A DNA stretch of 64,000 nt from JBBQLG01 sp964251665 (GTDB lineage Bacteria; Bacteroidota; Bacteroidia; Cytophagales; Spirosomataceae), in NCBI GenBank assembly GCA_964251665.1, contig CAXUKO010000008.1, positions 1 through 64,000 on the forward strand, in the 5' to 3' direction. A model generated the notes under the pieces. It saw only the letters and a program-made list of their open reading frames with translations. It ran no database searches and was not told the origin of the DNA. Positions 50,437 to 58,227 of this stretch are shown piece after piece; position 1 is the first letter of the stretch, and each line of letters opens with the position of its first letter. The position numbers were made by a program, and so were the translations under genes.

Positions 50437-51059
50437 GAGAGGACAACGGTTTTCAGGTAATCTTTTTTGGTGACGACCTGCTGCGCCTGCGCGGGGGAGT
50501 CAACGGTTTGCTGCGTCTTGAGTACCACTTTAGTCCGCCCTAATTGAATGGTGTCGCCATCTTTCAGGTACACACGGTCGTAGGACGACAGTTTGTGCTG
50601 TTCGTTGGCGTTGATAAAGGTACCGTTGGTGCTGCCACAGTCCGAAATCAGGTACTGGTAGTGCCCGTCGGGTCGGCGGCTTACCTCGATGACCGAGTGG
50701 TGGCGGCTCATGTGTACGTCGGTCGTGTCGATCATGGCATCGCAGGGCTTATCGGGCGATTTGCGGCCTACAACGTTGCGGCCTTCTTTCAGGATAATGG
50801 TTTGCGGAGCCGTGTTTTCGTCATGCACGACCAGCCAGCCCACCTGTTCAGGCTGGTTAACCGGGGCCGACACGGGGCCATCCAGAACCCAGGTTTTGTT
50901 GGGGTTGAGCGTCGGCCGTTTGGGTGCGGCCTCTGGTGTTTGAAACTTAGTTTCGGTGCCACACTTGCAGCGGAGCGTATGCCGTGAGCCAGCTGCCATT
51001 TTACTGGTGTCGATAGTAAAGGTAGACCGACAGGCGTCGTTAGCGCATTGAACCGTCAT
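50433..51059 (-). CDS. FHA domain protein with N-terminal zinc-ribbon-like part
   Basis: The 208-residue protein begins with a CxxxxC...CxC cluster (VQCANDACRSTF, LRCKCGTETKF) resembling a zinc ribbon, then a linker and a complete FHA domain (about 75-185): GRNVVGRKSP, MSRHHSVIEVSRR and DCGSTNGTFIN, the conserved phosphothreonine-binding GR, S.H and N residues. FHA domains bind phosphothreonine peptides, here most likely substrates of the kinase of this operon. It overlaps the PP2C gene by 4 bp. It is probably cytoplasmic and has no membrane segment. Confidence 0.9.
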   Translation of the reverse strand: MTVQCANDACRSTFTIDTSKMAAGSRHTLRCKCGTETKFQTPEAAPKRPTLNPNKTWVLDGPVSAPVNQPEQVGWLVVHDENTAPQTIILKEGRNVVGRKSPDKPCDAMIDTTDVHMSRHHSVIEVSRRPDGHYQYLISDCGSTNGTFINANEQHKLSSYDRVYLKDGDTIQLGRTKVVLKTQQTVDSPAQAQQVVTKKDYLKTVVLS

Positions 51060-51124
51060 GACAGAGACAGAAAAGAGTTAGAAAAGCCGGCCGCTTCCCC
51101 AATGGAGCGACCGGCAGGTTGGCA

Positions 51125-52123
51125 TCAGGCCCACTCGTGTACGTCGGCTTCGTTGTTGTAATTCTCGTCGGCGGGGTGGTCCGTTTCGGCAATGTGTTCG
51201 GCCGCCGGTGCATTCACCTCATGCTGTTCCGGCTCGGGCTGATCTGTGAACGGTACGATGGTATCCTGCCCGGTAGCCTGATGGTCATCGTCGGCCGTGA
51301 TCTGACCATCGTGATTCGTATCCGCATAGACCGTATCCAGGCCGTGATCGCCATCGGTATCCACCACCACCATGTCCGGGTTGCCGTCGTGGTTGGTATC
51401 AATCAATTCCTGATCGGCATAACCATCGTGGTTTACATCCACAAAGCCGGTATCGAACTCCCCGTCGTGGTCGGTATCGACAAGCACACTGTCTACCGCG
51501 CCGTCGTGGTCGGCATCGACAATCATTTCCGCCGTGCCATTATCATCCACAATCACGGCATCGGGCGTTCCGTCATGGTCCAGATCGACCAGATGATTAT
51601 CGGTAGGCGCGGGAACTGGCGTTTCCGTGTGTTCTACCGGCTGGTGAGCAGGTGGTGTATCGTGATTCTGGGGGTGATGAGTTGGCTGGTGCGCGTCAGG
51701 CTCAGGTCTATTCGGTTTGGTGGGGCCGGGTGCAGGTGGACCGACCGGCTCCGGTTTTATTTCGTCCTGTTTGAACCCCAAAAAGCTCTCAACCGAATGC
51801 AGGGCATCCGTACCGGCCTGTTCGATGCTATGCAGCGCATCGGTACCATAGGTCATGGCGGCTGCGGTGGCCGCTATGCCTGCAGCGGCACCGGCAGCCG
51901 CGCCAATGCCGCCCGCTTTCAGTTTCTCTTTCTGGGTCAGGGAGTGGCTATCGGCCTGAGTAGCATCCGTCGACGCAGCAGGCAGCTCATGGCCGGTGCC
52001 TGCATCATCGGCAGCCGGGTCATTGGTGAGGGTGTCGCTGTCGGACGGCAGCAAAGGCGCATCCGCAGGGGCAGATACTACGTCGAAAGCGACGGTAGCA
52101 TTGGGGTTCTGAGACGGGGTCAT
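51125..52123 (-). CDS. Acidic DxDxDG-repeat protein with a central glycine-zipper helix
   Basis: The 332-residue protein has a low-complexity acidic N terminus, then a Gly/Ala helix (KAGGIGAAAGAAAGIAATAAAM) that could cross or insert in a membrane, and a Pro/His linker. The C-terminal half holds about seven tandem repeats of a DxD/NxDG calcium-loop unit of roughly 14 residues (LDHDGTPDAVIVD, ADHDGAVDSVLVD, TDHDGEFDTGFVD, VNHDGYADQELID and so on). It resembles thrombospondin type 3 or dockerin-like loops and probably binds calcium. No family was recognised. It lies between the two FHA genes of the phosphosignalling operon. Confidence 0.75.
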   Translation of the reverse strand: MTPSQNPNATVAFDVVSAPADAPLLPSDSDTLTNDPAADDAGTGHELPAASTDATQADSHSLTQKEKLKAGGIGAAAGAAAGIAATAAAMTYGTDALHSIEQAGTDALHSVESFLGFKQDEIKPEPVGPPAPGPTKPNRPEPDAHQPTHHPQNHDTPPAHQPVEHTETPVPAPTDNHLVDLDHDGTPDAVIVDDNGTAEMIVDADHDGAVDSVLVDTDHDGEFDTGFVDVNHDGYADQELIDTNHDGNPDMVVVDTDGDHGLDTVYADTNHDGQITADDDHQATGQDTIVPFTDQPEPEQHEVNAPAAEHIAETDHPADENYNNEADVHEWA

Positions 52124-52183
52124 AAACCTGATTTAGAGTGAAAAAGTGAAGAGTTGGATAAAGCGTATTGACAGTGATTTCAA

Positions 52184-52798
52184 TTAGTCACTGACCCAGA
52201 TGGCACCACAGCCGCAGCGTCGCTGATTAGCCAGCGTTTCCCAAAACACATTGCCGAGGTAGCGTTTGCATTTCGGGCAGATATACTTGAGCTGGAACTC
52301 ACGATCAAGGGCGATAAATTTCTCGGTGCTGGTGAGCATCCCTGACATCAGAATGCCGAGCGGCATACCAATGACCGGAATGAATACCAGCCCGGCGCGG
52401 GCCAGCACCTTTAATTTGTCTCGATCCTGAATGGCTTTGCGGGCTTCCTGATTGGCCGTAAACACATCCTTTAGTTTCAGAAATGCGTCGCTGTAGTCAT
52501 TATTGGCCGGGGCTGGTTTAGGCGGAGCAACGGATGGGCGGTTTTTGGCAAACAGCTTATCCAGACCAATGGGGAGGTTACCAAAGAGAACCTTGTCTGC
52601 TGGGCTAATCAGTGTGCGCTGCACCTGTAAGCCATTGACGAAGGTGCCATTGGTGGAGTTATGGTCTTCGAGCAGCATTACATTCTCGGAAACCACTGTC
52701 AGGGTAGCGTGATGGCCGCTTACCTGTGGTTTATTGATGCATACTACATTGTCGGGACTGCGACCGATGGTGTATTTTTTTTCGGCAGCGGACAGCAT
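52184..52798 (-). CDS. FHA domain protein with C-terminal zinc ribbon
   Basis: I start at ATG 52798 (MLSAAEKKYTIGRSPDN). A TTG six codons upstream is less likely. The 204-residue protein opens with an FHA domain (about 8-80; YTIGRSPDNVVC, VSGHHATLTVV, DHNSTNGTFVNG), then a linker, a helical part with one hydrophobic segment (AGLVFIPVIGMPLGILMSGML) and a zinc ribbon (YICPKCKRYLGNVFWE, RRCGCGAIW). It would be a membrane-bound phosphothreonine reader. It is the first gene of the operon, with a palindrome and possible promoter upstream. Confidence 0.85.
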   Translation of the reverse strand: MLSAAEKKYTIGRSPDNVVCINKPQVSGHHATLTVVSENVMLLEDHNSTNGTFVNGLQVQRTLISPADKVLFGNLPIGLDKLFAKNRPSVAPPKPAPANNDYSDAFLKLKDVFTANQEARKAIQDRDKLKVLARAGLVFIPVIGMPLGILMSGMLTSTEKFIALDREFQLKYICPKCKRYLGNVFWETLANQRRCGCGAIWVSD

Positions 52799-52869
52799 AC
52801 TTGGCAGGGGAAACAATGGTGTGCATTAGTTTAGGCACAACAAATTTCCAGATTTGCCAAAACCCACCT

Positions 52870-52887
52870 ATACGGCATTTGCCGTAT
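52870..52887. promoter_or_regulatory. Palindrome upstream of the phosphosignalling operon
   Basis: ATACGGC-ATTT-GCCGTAT is a 7-bp inverted repeat with a 4-base loop, about 75 bp before the operon start (52798). It could be an operator. On the plus strand it is followed by six T, so it could also end a rightward transcript, but no rightward gene precedes it. Confidence 0.4.
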
Positions 52888-53046
52888 TTTTTACGTACGT
52901 CTTGGTAAAAGAAGAATGCTTTGGGCAGCTTTGGGGCAGTAATGTATAACCCGCAATGGTTTGTTGGGGAGACATCATCGGACATGGGCATAGCAAAGCC
53001 AACCGGGTCACCGATGGTGTAAAGACGTAAGGCTACGGAGGAGTGG

Positions 53047-54942
53047 TTATTTTGCCGACCAGCTGTTGTTGCTGATGTCAGAATCTACGTAAATGCCGCC
53101 TTCCAGCCGAACCGACTGCACTTTTTTCCTGATCGGAATCTTCACCGTGGCCTGCGCCTGACTGGTTTGCCAGAGGGTGGGCGTCTGATGAACGGTTTCG
53201 CTGCTGCCATCGACAAACTGCATAATCACATCGACCGGAGCGACCAGACCACCAATGTTCTGAATAGTGACGGCACACTGCGTCGGCGACTGCGTGACCT
53301 GCTGAATGGCGTAGTCGATGTAGTTCCGGCTAAAAAACCAGTTGTTCCAGAACCAGTTCAGGTTCCGGCCCGACGCATCGTTGAAGCTGTAAAACATATC
53401 CCAGGGCGTGGGGTGTTTGCCGTGCCAGCGGTTCATGAACTCGTGGAGCGACGTTTTAAAGAGCGCATCGCCCAGCAGTTCTTTCAGGGCCAGATACCCG
53501 ATGGCTGATTTACCGTATCCGTTGGTGCCTGCGGCCGGGCCGTTGATTGTGTTGGACGGTGTAATGATAGGCACGTTCTGTTCACCCGTTGGATCGGCTG
53601 CCCAGCGATTTACCCGAAACTGTTTGAAGAGCGTAGCGGCCATCTGATTGCCCATATCGGCCTGGTTAATCAGGTATTCAAACGCCGTTGTCCAGCCCTC
53701 TTCCATGTATTTATACCGCACTTCGTTAATGCCCATGTAGAACGGAAACCAGCTATGCGCCAGCTCGTGCTCGGCCACAAAGCGCGAAAAATTCAGGTCT
53801 TTGTACGTTTCATCATTCACCATCATCGGGTATTCCATGCCGGCAAATCCCTGCACAATGGTTGTTTTGGGGAACGGATAAGGAATCCCCGGCAGGTTAT
53901 TCGAAAGCCATTCCAGCCCGTGACGCCCGAAGCGAACCATCTGGTGGAAATCTACTGCGTCGTCCAGAAAAGCGGCCTGCACACTCGCCCGGCGCCCGGT
54001 TGCCTTGTCGACCACCACACTCGACGCATCCCAGACGTAATGATCGCTCAGGCACAGGGCCATATCGGAAATATTGTTGTACCGCCACCGCCAGGTGTTG
54101 GTCGCCTGCGACTGGGTTACGTTGCCGGACCGAAGCTCTTGCAACGTAGCGACGTGAATGACCGAATCGGTTTTCATGGATTCGCTCAGGCGTTTAGCGT
54201 AGTCGGGCTGCAACACCTCGGCGGTATTCTGCAAGTCGCCGGTGGCCCAGACGATGTAATTTTTAGGGACCGTTACGTTAAGTACATAGTCGTTAAAATC
54301 GTTGTAGAACTCCTCCGGCTCGGTGAAATCGGTGCGGTCCCAGCCGTAATAATCGTCGTAAACGGCCACACGGGGATAGAAATAGGCCAGAAAGAAGGTT
54401 GTCGAGTCGAGAGCCCCTTCGCGCCCGCTTTGTTTGGAAACATCGAAATGCCAGTCGAACGTTAGCCGGACGGAATCGTGCGGAAACAGGGGTTTGGCCA
54501 GCGTGACGCGTTGCCAGGTATCGTTTTCGGCATCGGGCCACTTTTGGGTTGCACCTTCTTCGGCGTACTTGTCAATGTGCATGCCCGACGTCAGGTAATC
54601 GGGCGAGGCTGCCCCACCCCGGCGCAGGGCTCCCGGCTTATGGACGTTGAGGAGCAATTTAATAACAAGGTTGCGGAGGGTATCGGGGCTGTTGTTGATG
54701 TAGCTAATCTGTTCCGTTCCCTGAATGGTTCGGTTCGGTGGTGTAGCGGTGACGTTGATGGTATACCGCGCCGTATTCTGCCAGTAGTTTTTGCCGGGCT
54801 TCCCGTCCATCGTGCGGGTGCCTTTCTGGTAGGTCTGTTTGATGATACGCGGCATGGACAGGTTCTGGGCCTGCACGATTCCGATGCTTAGTACCAGGAA
54901 ACAAAGAAATACGACTTGACGAACGGCTAAAGCAGGATGCAT
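53047..54942 (-). CDS. M1 family metallopeptidase (gluzincin)
   Basis: The 631-residue exported protein has a signal peptide (MHPALAVRQVVFLCFLVLSIGIVQAQ) and the M1 layout: an N-terminal beta sandwich, the catalytic HELAH at 392-396 in FVAEHELAHSWFPFYMG with the third ligand Glu in the YMEEGWTTAFEY segment about 18 residues on, and a C-terminal all-beta region. The substrate-binding GxMEN motif appears as AGMEYP, a variant known in a subset of bacterial M1 peptidases. It would act as an aminopeptidase in the periplasm or on the surface. It is divergent to cbpA. Confidence 0.9.
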   Translation of the reverse strand: MHPALAVRQVVFLCFLVLSIGIVQAQNLSMPRIIKQTYQKGTRTMDGKPGKNYWQNTARYTINVTATPPNRTIQGTEQISYINNSPDTLRNLVIKLLLNVHKPGALRRGGAASPDYLTSGMHIDKYAEEGATQKWPDAENDTWQRVTLAKPLFPHDSVRLTFDWHFDVSKQSGREGALDSTTFFLAYFYPRVAVYDDYYGWDRTDFTEPEEFYNDFNDYVLNVTVPKNYIVWATGDLQNTAEVLQPDYAKRLSESMKTDSVIHVATLQELRSGNVTQSQATNTWRWRYNNISDMALCLSDHYVWDASSVVVDKATGRRASVQAAFLDDAVDFHQMVRFGRHGLEWLSNNLPGIPYPFPKTTIVQGFAGMEYPMMVNDETYKDLNFSRFVAEHELAHSWFPFYMGINEVRYKYMEEGWTTAFEYLINQADMGNQMAATLFKQFRVNRWAADPTGEQNVPIITPSNTINGPAAGTNGYGKSAIGYLALKELLGDALFKTSLHEFMNRWHGKHPTPWDMFYSFNDASGRNLNWFWNNWFFSRNYIDYAIQQVTQSPTQCAVTIQNIGGLVAPVDVIMQFVDGSSETVHQTPTLWQTSQAQATVKIPIRKKVQSVRLEGGIYVDSDISNNSWSAK

Positions 54943-55132
54943 CTTCTACAAATTGAGGAGTCTGAAGTGGCAAAGATAAACGCAAAATTAGTTGTGTTCC
55001 CGGTGCTTAACAGTTTCGCTGTGTACATGCCAGCTACTGGGATTGGTACAACCATACCGGCCCTGCTTCAGTTATGAACAATATACCAGTGGCAGGGTCG
55101 CTTCGGCTCCGCCAGCTAACAATAAAGTCTGT

Positions 55133-56047
55133 ATGGATTTCATCGACTATTACAGCATTCTGGGGGTACCGAAGGACGCCACGACGGACGATATTAAAAA
55201 GGCGTATCGGAAACTGGCCCGCAAACTGCACCCGGACCTGAACCCCGATGATGCGGATGCGAAAAAGAAATTTCAGCAGCTCAACGAAGCCAACGAGGTG
55301 CTGAGCGACCCGGAAAAGCGAAAAAAATACGATCAGTACGGCAAAGACTGGGAACACGCCGACCAGTTTGAACAGGCTCAGCGTAGCGGTGCCCGGCGCG
55401 GAGGTACCGGACAGCAGTCGTACACCCGCCAGTCGACCGGCGATTTTACGAGCGACTTCGATGGCGATAATTTCTCGGACTTTTTTGCCTCCATGTTCGG
55501 GCAAACGGGCGGTGGCCGACGTGAAACGGTATTTCGGGGGCAGGACTACGAGGCCGAACTGCACCTGAGCCTGCCGGAAGCCTACACCACTCACAAACAA
55601 ACCCTGTCTGTAAACGGCAAGAACATCCGCATCACGGTACAGGCGGGCGTGGAGAATGGGCAGAAGATAAAGTTGGCTGGCTACGGCGCACCGGGTGTAA
55701 ACGGTGGGCCCAACGGTGATTTGTACCTCACGTTCGTAGTGACCGACGATGACCGTTACCGGCGCAAGGGCAACGACCTCTATGTAACGGAAACCATTGA
55801 CCTATACACGGCAGTGCTGGGTGGCACTCAGCTTATTGATACACTCTCCGGTAAGGTGAAAGTAACGTTGCCCGCTGGTACGCAGCCCGGCGGTACAGTG
55901 CGCCTGAAGGGCAAAGGCTTTCCCGTGTACCGGTCCGACGGTGCATTTGGCGACCTGTATGTACAGTGGCAGGTGCGTATCCCTACCGCGCTCACGGACG
56001 AACAAAAAGCACTCTTCCAGCAATTAGCCACCCTGAAAACTGACTAA
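55133..56047 (+). CDS. cbpA: CbpA-type DnaJ co-chaperone
   Basis: Start taken at ATG 55133 (MDFIDYYSILGV). The upstream frame (to 54992) is not protein-like. The 304-residue protein has a J domain (about 4-70; HPD at 33-35 in KLARKLHPDLNPDD, NEANEVLSDPEKRKKYDQYG), a Gly/Ser-rich linker (about 85-135), and the two C-terminal substrate-binding domains of class B DnaJ (DYEAELHLSLPEAYTTHKQTLSV, then KVTLPAGTQPGGTVRLKGKG). No zinc-finger region is present, which separates it from DnaJ proper. It forms an operon with cbpM, 3 bp downstream, as in many bacteria. Confidence 0.92.
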   Translation: MDFIDYYSILGVPKDATTDDIKKAYRKLARKLHPDLNPDDADAKKKFQQLNEANEVLSDPEKRKKYDQYGKDWEHADQFEQAQRSGARRGGTGQQSYTRQSTGDFTSDFDGDNFSDFFASMFGQTGGGRRETVFRGQDYEAELHLSLPEAYTTHKQTLSVNGKNIRITVQAGVENGQKIKLAGYGAPGVNGGPNGDLYLTFVVTDDDRYRRKGNDLYVTETIDLYTAVLGGTQLIDTLSGKVKVTLPAGTQPGGTVRLKGKGFPVYRSDGAFGDLYVQWQVRIPTALTDEQKALFQQLATLKTD

Positions 56048-56050
56048 GTT

Positions 56051-56347
56051 ATGTCTGCCGAATCGCTAACCTCCGCCACCGATTTTTGCGTACATCACCA
56101 CCTTGACATCGACTTTGTATACAGCCTTGAACAGCGGGGCCTGATCGAAATCATTCGGATGGAGCAAACCGTCTATCTCCCGACCGAGCAGGTAAGCCGC
56201 CTGGAAAAACTGGTCCGTCTGCACCAGGAGCTATCCGTTCATACTGACGATTTAGACATTGTTTCGCACCTGCTGGAGCGGGTGGAAAGCCTGCACAGCG
56301 AAATCGCCCAGTTGCGCAACCGGCTGGTTTTTTATGAGGGGAGGTAG
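56051..56347 (+). CDS. cbpM: Chaperone modulator CbpM; host gene of a 3'-end cassette
   Basis: The 98-residue protein follows cbpA with a gap of 3 bp. It has the MerR-like CbpM pattern: CVHHHLDIDFVYSLEQRGLIEII, EQTVYLPTEQVSRLEKLVRLHQEL, then VHTDDLDIVSHLLERVESLHSEIAQLRNRLVFYE, a C-terminal helical segment. CbpM binds the J domain of CbpA and inhibits its activity. The gene is intact. Its last 45 codons and stop are found again 1075 bp downstream (57286-57428), after an Rpn-type nuclease gene. Confidence 0.87.
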   Translation: MSAESLTSATDFCVHHHLDIDFVYSLEQRGLIEIIRMEQTVYLPTEQVSRLEKLVRLHQELSVHTDDLDIVSHLLERVESLHSEIAQLRNRLVFYEGR

Positions 56348-56353
56348 GGGAGA
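56211..56353 (+). repeat. Direct repeat C1: 3' end of cbpM
   Basis: First copy of a 143-bp direct repeat, covering the last 45 codons of cbpM, its TAG (56345-56347) and a few bases beyond (TAGGGG). It aligns without gaps to 57286-57428, 1075 bp downstream. Confidence 0.9.
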
Positions 56354-56412
56354 TGTGTTGGTTGAAGAGGGGGGAGTTATCAAATCAGGACTGGCTTACT
56401 TAGCTTTACGGC

Positions 56413-57270
56413 ATGGAACCCGCCAACTCAGATTCACAACGATTCATCCCGCTCACCTCCGATTATGGATTCAAGGTCACATTTGGCAATGAGAACAACA
56501 CATTATTTCTGCGTCGGGTGCTGCAGGCTCTAATAAGGTCGCCGACGCCGATTGTATCGGTGGTGTTTGATAAAAACACTATAGAAGGCTATACGAGAGA
56601 CAGCCGAAGCGGAGTATATGATCTCTCCTGTATTGATGAAGGCGGAAATCACTTCATTGTAGAAATGCAGTTGAGCGACTATCCGCAGTTTCTGCAACGC
56701 ATGAAGTTTTATGCAACGTATAAATTCAATACACTTGTCAAGAAAGGCGATTATTCATTTGAAAACCTGCCTAATCTTTACTGTGTAGGCATTCTGAAAA
56801 AGACGATATTCCCACACATAGCTGACTATCATAATATATCGGCCCTGTATACCGAAAAAGGCAAACAAGTTGATACTCAACTTTCGTTTATTACGGTAGA
56901 ACTGGATAAGTTTAATAAAGATGTCTCTACCATCGAATCAGACCTCGATAAGCTAATTTATACAATGAAGACGCTGCATAAAATAAATAGTAAACAGCAG
57001 TTCCCTGAGTTCTGGGATGAGGAGTGGTTAAAAGTTGCCATACAGGAAGTAGATCGGAGCGCGATGTCGGCCGAAAAGCGGTTCGCCTACGAGATGCTTA
57101 TAGCGCAGAACGCGGCAGCAGTGCACGCGGAAACAAGAAAAATCGAAGATGTTAAGAAACTGGCTGTGACCAGGGGGCTGCAAAAGGGACTTACACCTGA
57201 GCTGATAGCTGAACTCAACGATGTCTCTATTGATTTTGTCTTAGATGTTAAACGCGGCCTGCCCCGGTGA
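56413..57270 (+). CDS. PD-(D/E)XK nuclease of the Rpn / PDDEXK_2 transposase-like family; cargo of cassette C
   Basis: The 285-residue protein has the Rpn layout: an N-terminal LTSDYGFKVTFGNENNTLFLRRVLQALI, then the catalytic core D70...E84-x-Q86 in VYDLSCIDEGGNHFIVEMQ (the D-ExQ variant of PD-(D/E)XK), the helix-rich YPQFLQRMKFYATYKFN and LPNLYCVGILKK parts, and a C-terminal helical region with two TRGLQKGLTPELI-like turns. Rpn proteins of Escherichia coli are DNA nucleases that raise RecA-independent recombination. The gene is AT-richer than its neighbours and sits between cbpM and an orphan copy of the cbpM 3' end. Confidence 0.85.
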   Translation: MEPANSDSQRFIPLTSDYGFKVTFGNENNTLFLRRVLQALIRSPTPIVSVVFDKNTIEGYTRDSRSGVYDLSCIDEGGNHFIVEMQLSDYPQFLQRMKFYATYKFNTLVKKGDYSFENLPNLYCVGILKKTIFPHIADYHNISALYTEKGKQVDTQLSFITVELDKFNKDVSTIESDLDKLIYTMKTLHKINSKQQFPEFWDEEWLKVAIQEVDRSAMSAEKRFAYEMLIAQNAAAVHAETRKIEDVKKLAVTRGLQKGLTPELIAELNDVSIDFVLDVKRGLPR

Positions 57271-57285
57271 ACTCCGCGCCTGCCT

Positions 57286-57428
57286 TTGTCCGCCTGCACC
57301 GCGAACTCTCTGTTCATACTGACGATTTAGACATTGTTTCACACCTGCTAGAGCGGATGGAAAGCCTGCACAGCGAAATCGCCCAGCTACGCAACCGGCT
57401 GATTTTTTATGAGGGAGGGTAGGGGTAA
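57286..57428 (+). repeat. Direct repeat C2: orphan copy of the cbpM 3' end
   Basis: This reads VRLHRELSVHTDDLDIVSHL, LERMESLHSEIAQLRNRLIF, YEGG and a TAG (57420-57422) in frame. Of 45 codons, 12 differ from the cbpM copy, 8 of them silently (R, E, L, S, S, L, L, G codons) and 4 with a residue change (Q to R, V to M, V to I, R to G). The homology starts near 57286 and ends at TAGGGG. There is no start codon for it, and the Rpn gene ends 15 bp upstream. Confidence 0.9.
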
Positions 57429-57499
57429 TAAATCTGTAAATCGCTTCTAACAACTTACAGATTATTAGTTAAACGTATCTACAACGTTGGACCATCTAT

Positions 57500-57880
57500 C
57501 TATGACTGGCTTTGTAAATGATTAGCGATCAGTTCAACGAACTGTCGGGCACTATCGAGTGCTTGAGTAGCCTCTTCACGGGTAACAGAATCGTCAAAAT
57601 CGTAATCCTGACGAAGTTCTCAGGTTTTATCCAACCAATAACTTACCTCAACTGAGAGTATCCCGGTTTTGATGTACAATTCACGAAATTTGGCATGAGT
57701 ACCAGAGTGACTCTTAGTATTCAGGTGGTCTTTCTCGTATAGAAGCACAGTGAGTGCATAGAAAACAGCATAGTAGCTTCGATTGACTGTAACAAGATAC
57801 CGTTCATCACGTTCGTTGGCTATCGCATCATCCAAACTTTCAATTGCCCGTTCCCAAACTCGCTGGCTAATTTCCTTCAT
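57500..57880 (-). pseudogene. HEPN domain protein (MNT-HEPN toxin type) with an in-frame TGA
   Basis: The gene starts at 57880, overlapping the MNT gene by 4 bp. It reads MKEISQRVWERAIESLDDAI..ERYLVTVNRSYYAVFYALTVLL (the HEPN R-x-Y-Y-A-x-F-Y region) and LYIKTGILSVEVSYWLDKT, then TGA at 57620-57622, then ELRQDYDFDDSVTREEATQA and LDSARQFVELIANHL to a TAG at 57500. The part after the TGA is a regular HEPN C terminus (ELRqdaDYd..v..eeA..al..A..fve), so the stop is internal, most simply CGA to TGA. HEPN proteins are ribonuclease-type toxins kept in check by the MNT partner. With the stop the toxin would lose its last helix. Confidence 0.8.
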
Positions 57881-58200
57881 AACGTAATTCCTTCCAGGCG
57901 GGCGAAGTGGTAAACAGGCAGGGCTGAGTGGTTATACTTTTTAGAGCTAACTGGTAAGATCGATACAGTAATGTTATGCTTTAAACTGAGTGCTGACTGC
58001 GTTGGAAGAAAGCGATTAATCTCGTCCAGTCGGGTGATTGTTTCGTCTCGTAGGATAACCATGAAGTCAATGTCTGAATCGTGTCGGTGATCACCACGGG
58101 CGTGTGAGCCGAACAGAACAACCCGGTCGAGCCGTGGGCCATACAGTGATTGCATAGCCTGTTTAAAGTCCTGCGCGATTACCTGCGTTTGGGAAGTCAT
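57877..58200 (-). CDS. MNT family nucleotidyltransferase, antitoxin of a HEPN-MNT pair
   Basis: The 107-residue protein has the minimal nucleotidyltransferase core: VVLFGSHARGDHRHDSDIDFMVIL with G31-S32 and metal ligands D43 and D45, followed by a long helix and a C-terminal strand-helix part. MNT antitoxins inactivate the HEPN toxin, in known cases by adding AMP to it. The stop/start overlap with the HEPN gene is 4 bp (ATGA), which supports a co-translated pair. The partner carries an internal stop. Confidence 0.87.
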   Translation of the reverse strand: MTSQTQVIAQDFKQAMQSLYGPRLDRVVLFGSHARGDHRHDSDIDFMVILRDETITRLDEINRFLPTQSALSLKHNITVSILPVSSKKYNHSALPVYHFARLEGITL

Positions 58201-58227
58201 CGTAGTGAATCAAATTAACGGGTGTCC

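Noticed and set aside
51119..52141. 340-codon plus-strand frame opposite the DxDxDG-repeat gene
   Set aside because: It is the reverse-complement shadow of a repetitive coding region (IVV..GI..H repeats mirror the DxDxDG codons).
52870..52892. Hairpin followed by six T as terminator of a rightward gene
   Set aside because: All genes for 6 kb to the left are leftward, so there is no rightward transcript to end. An operator role is kept as a weak alternative.
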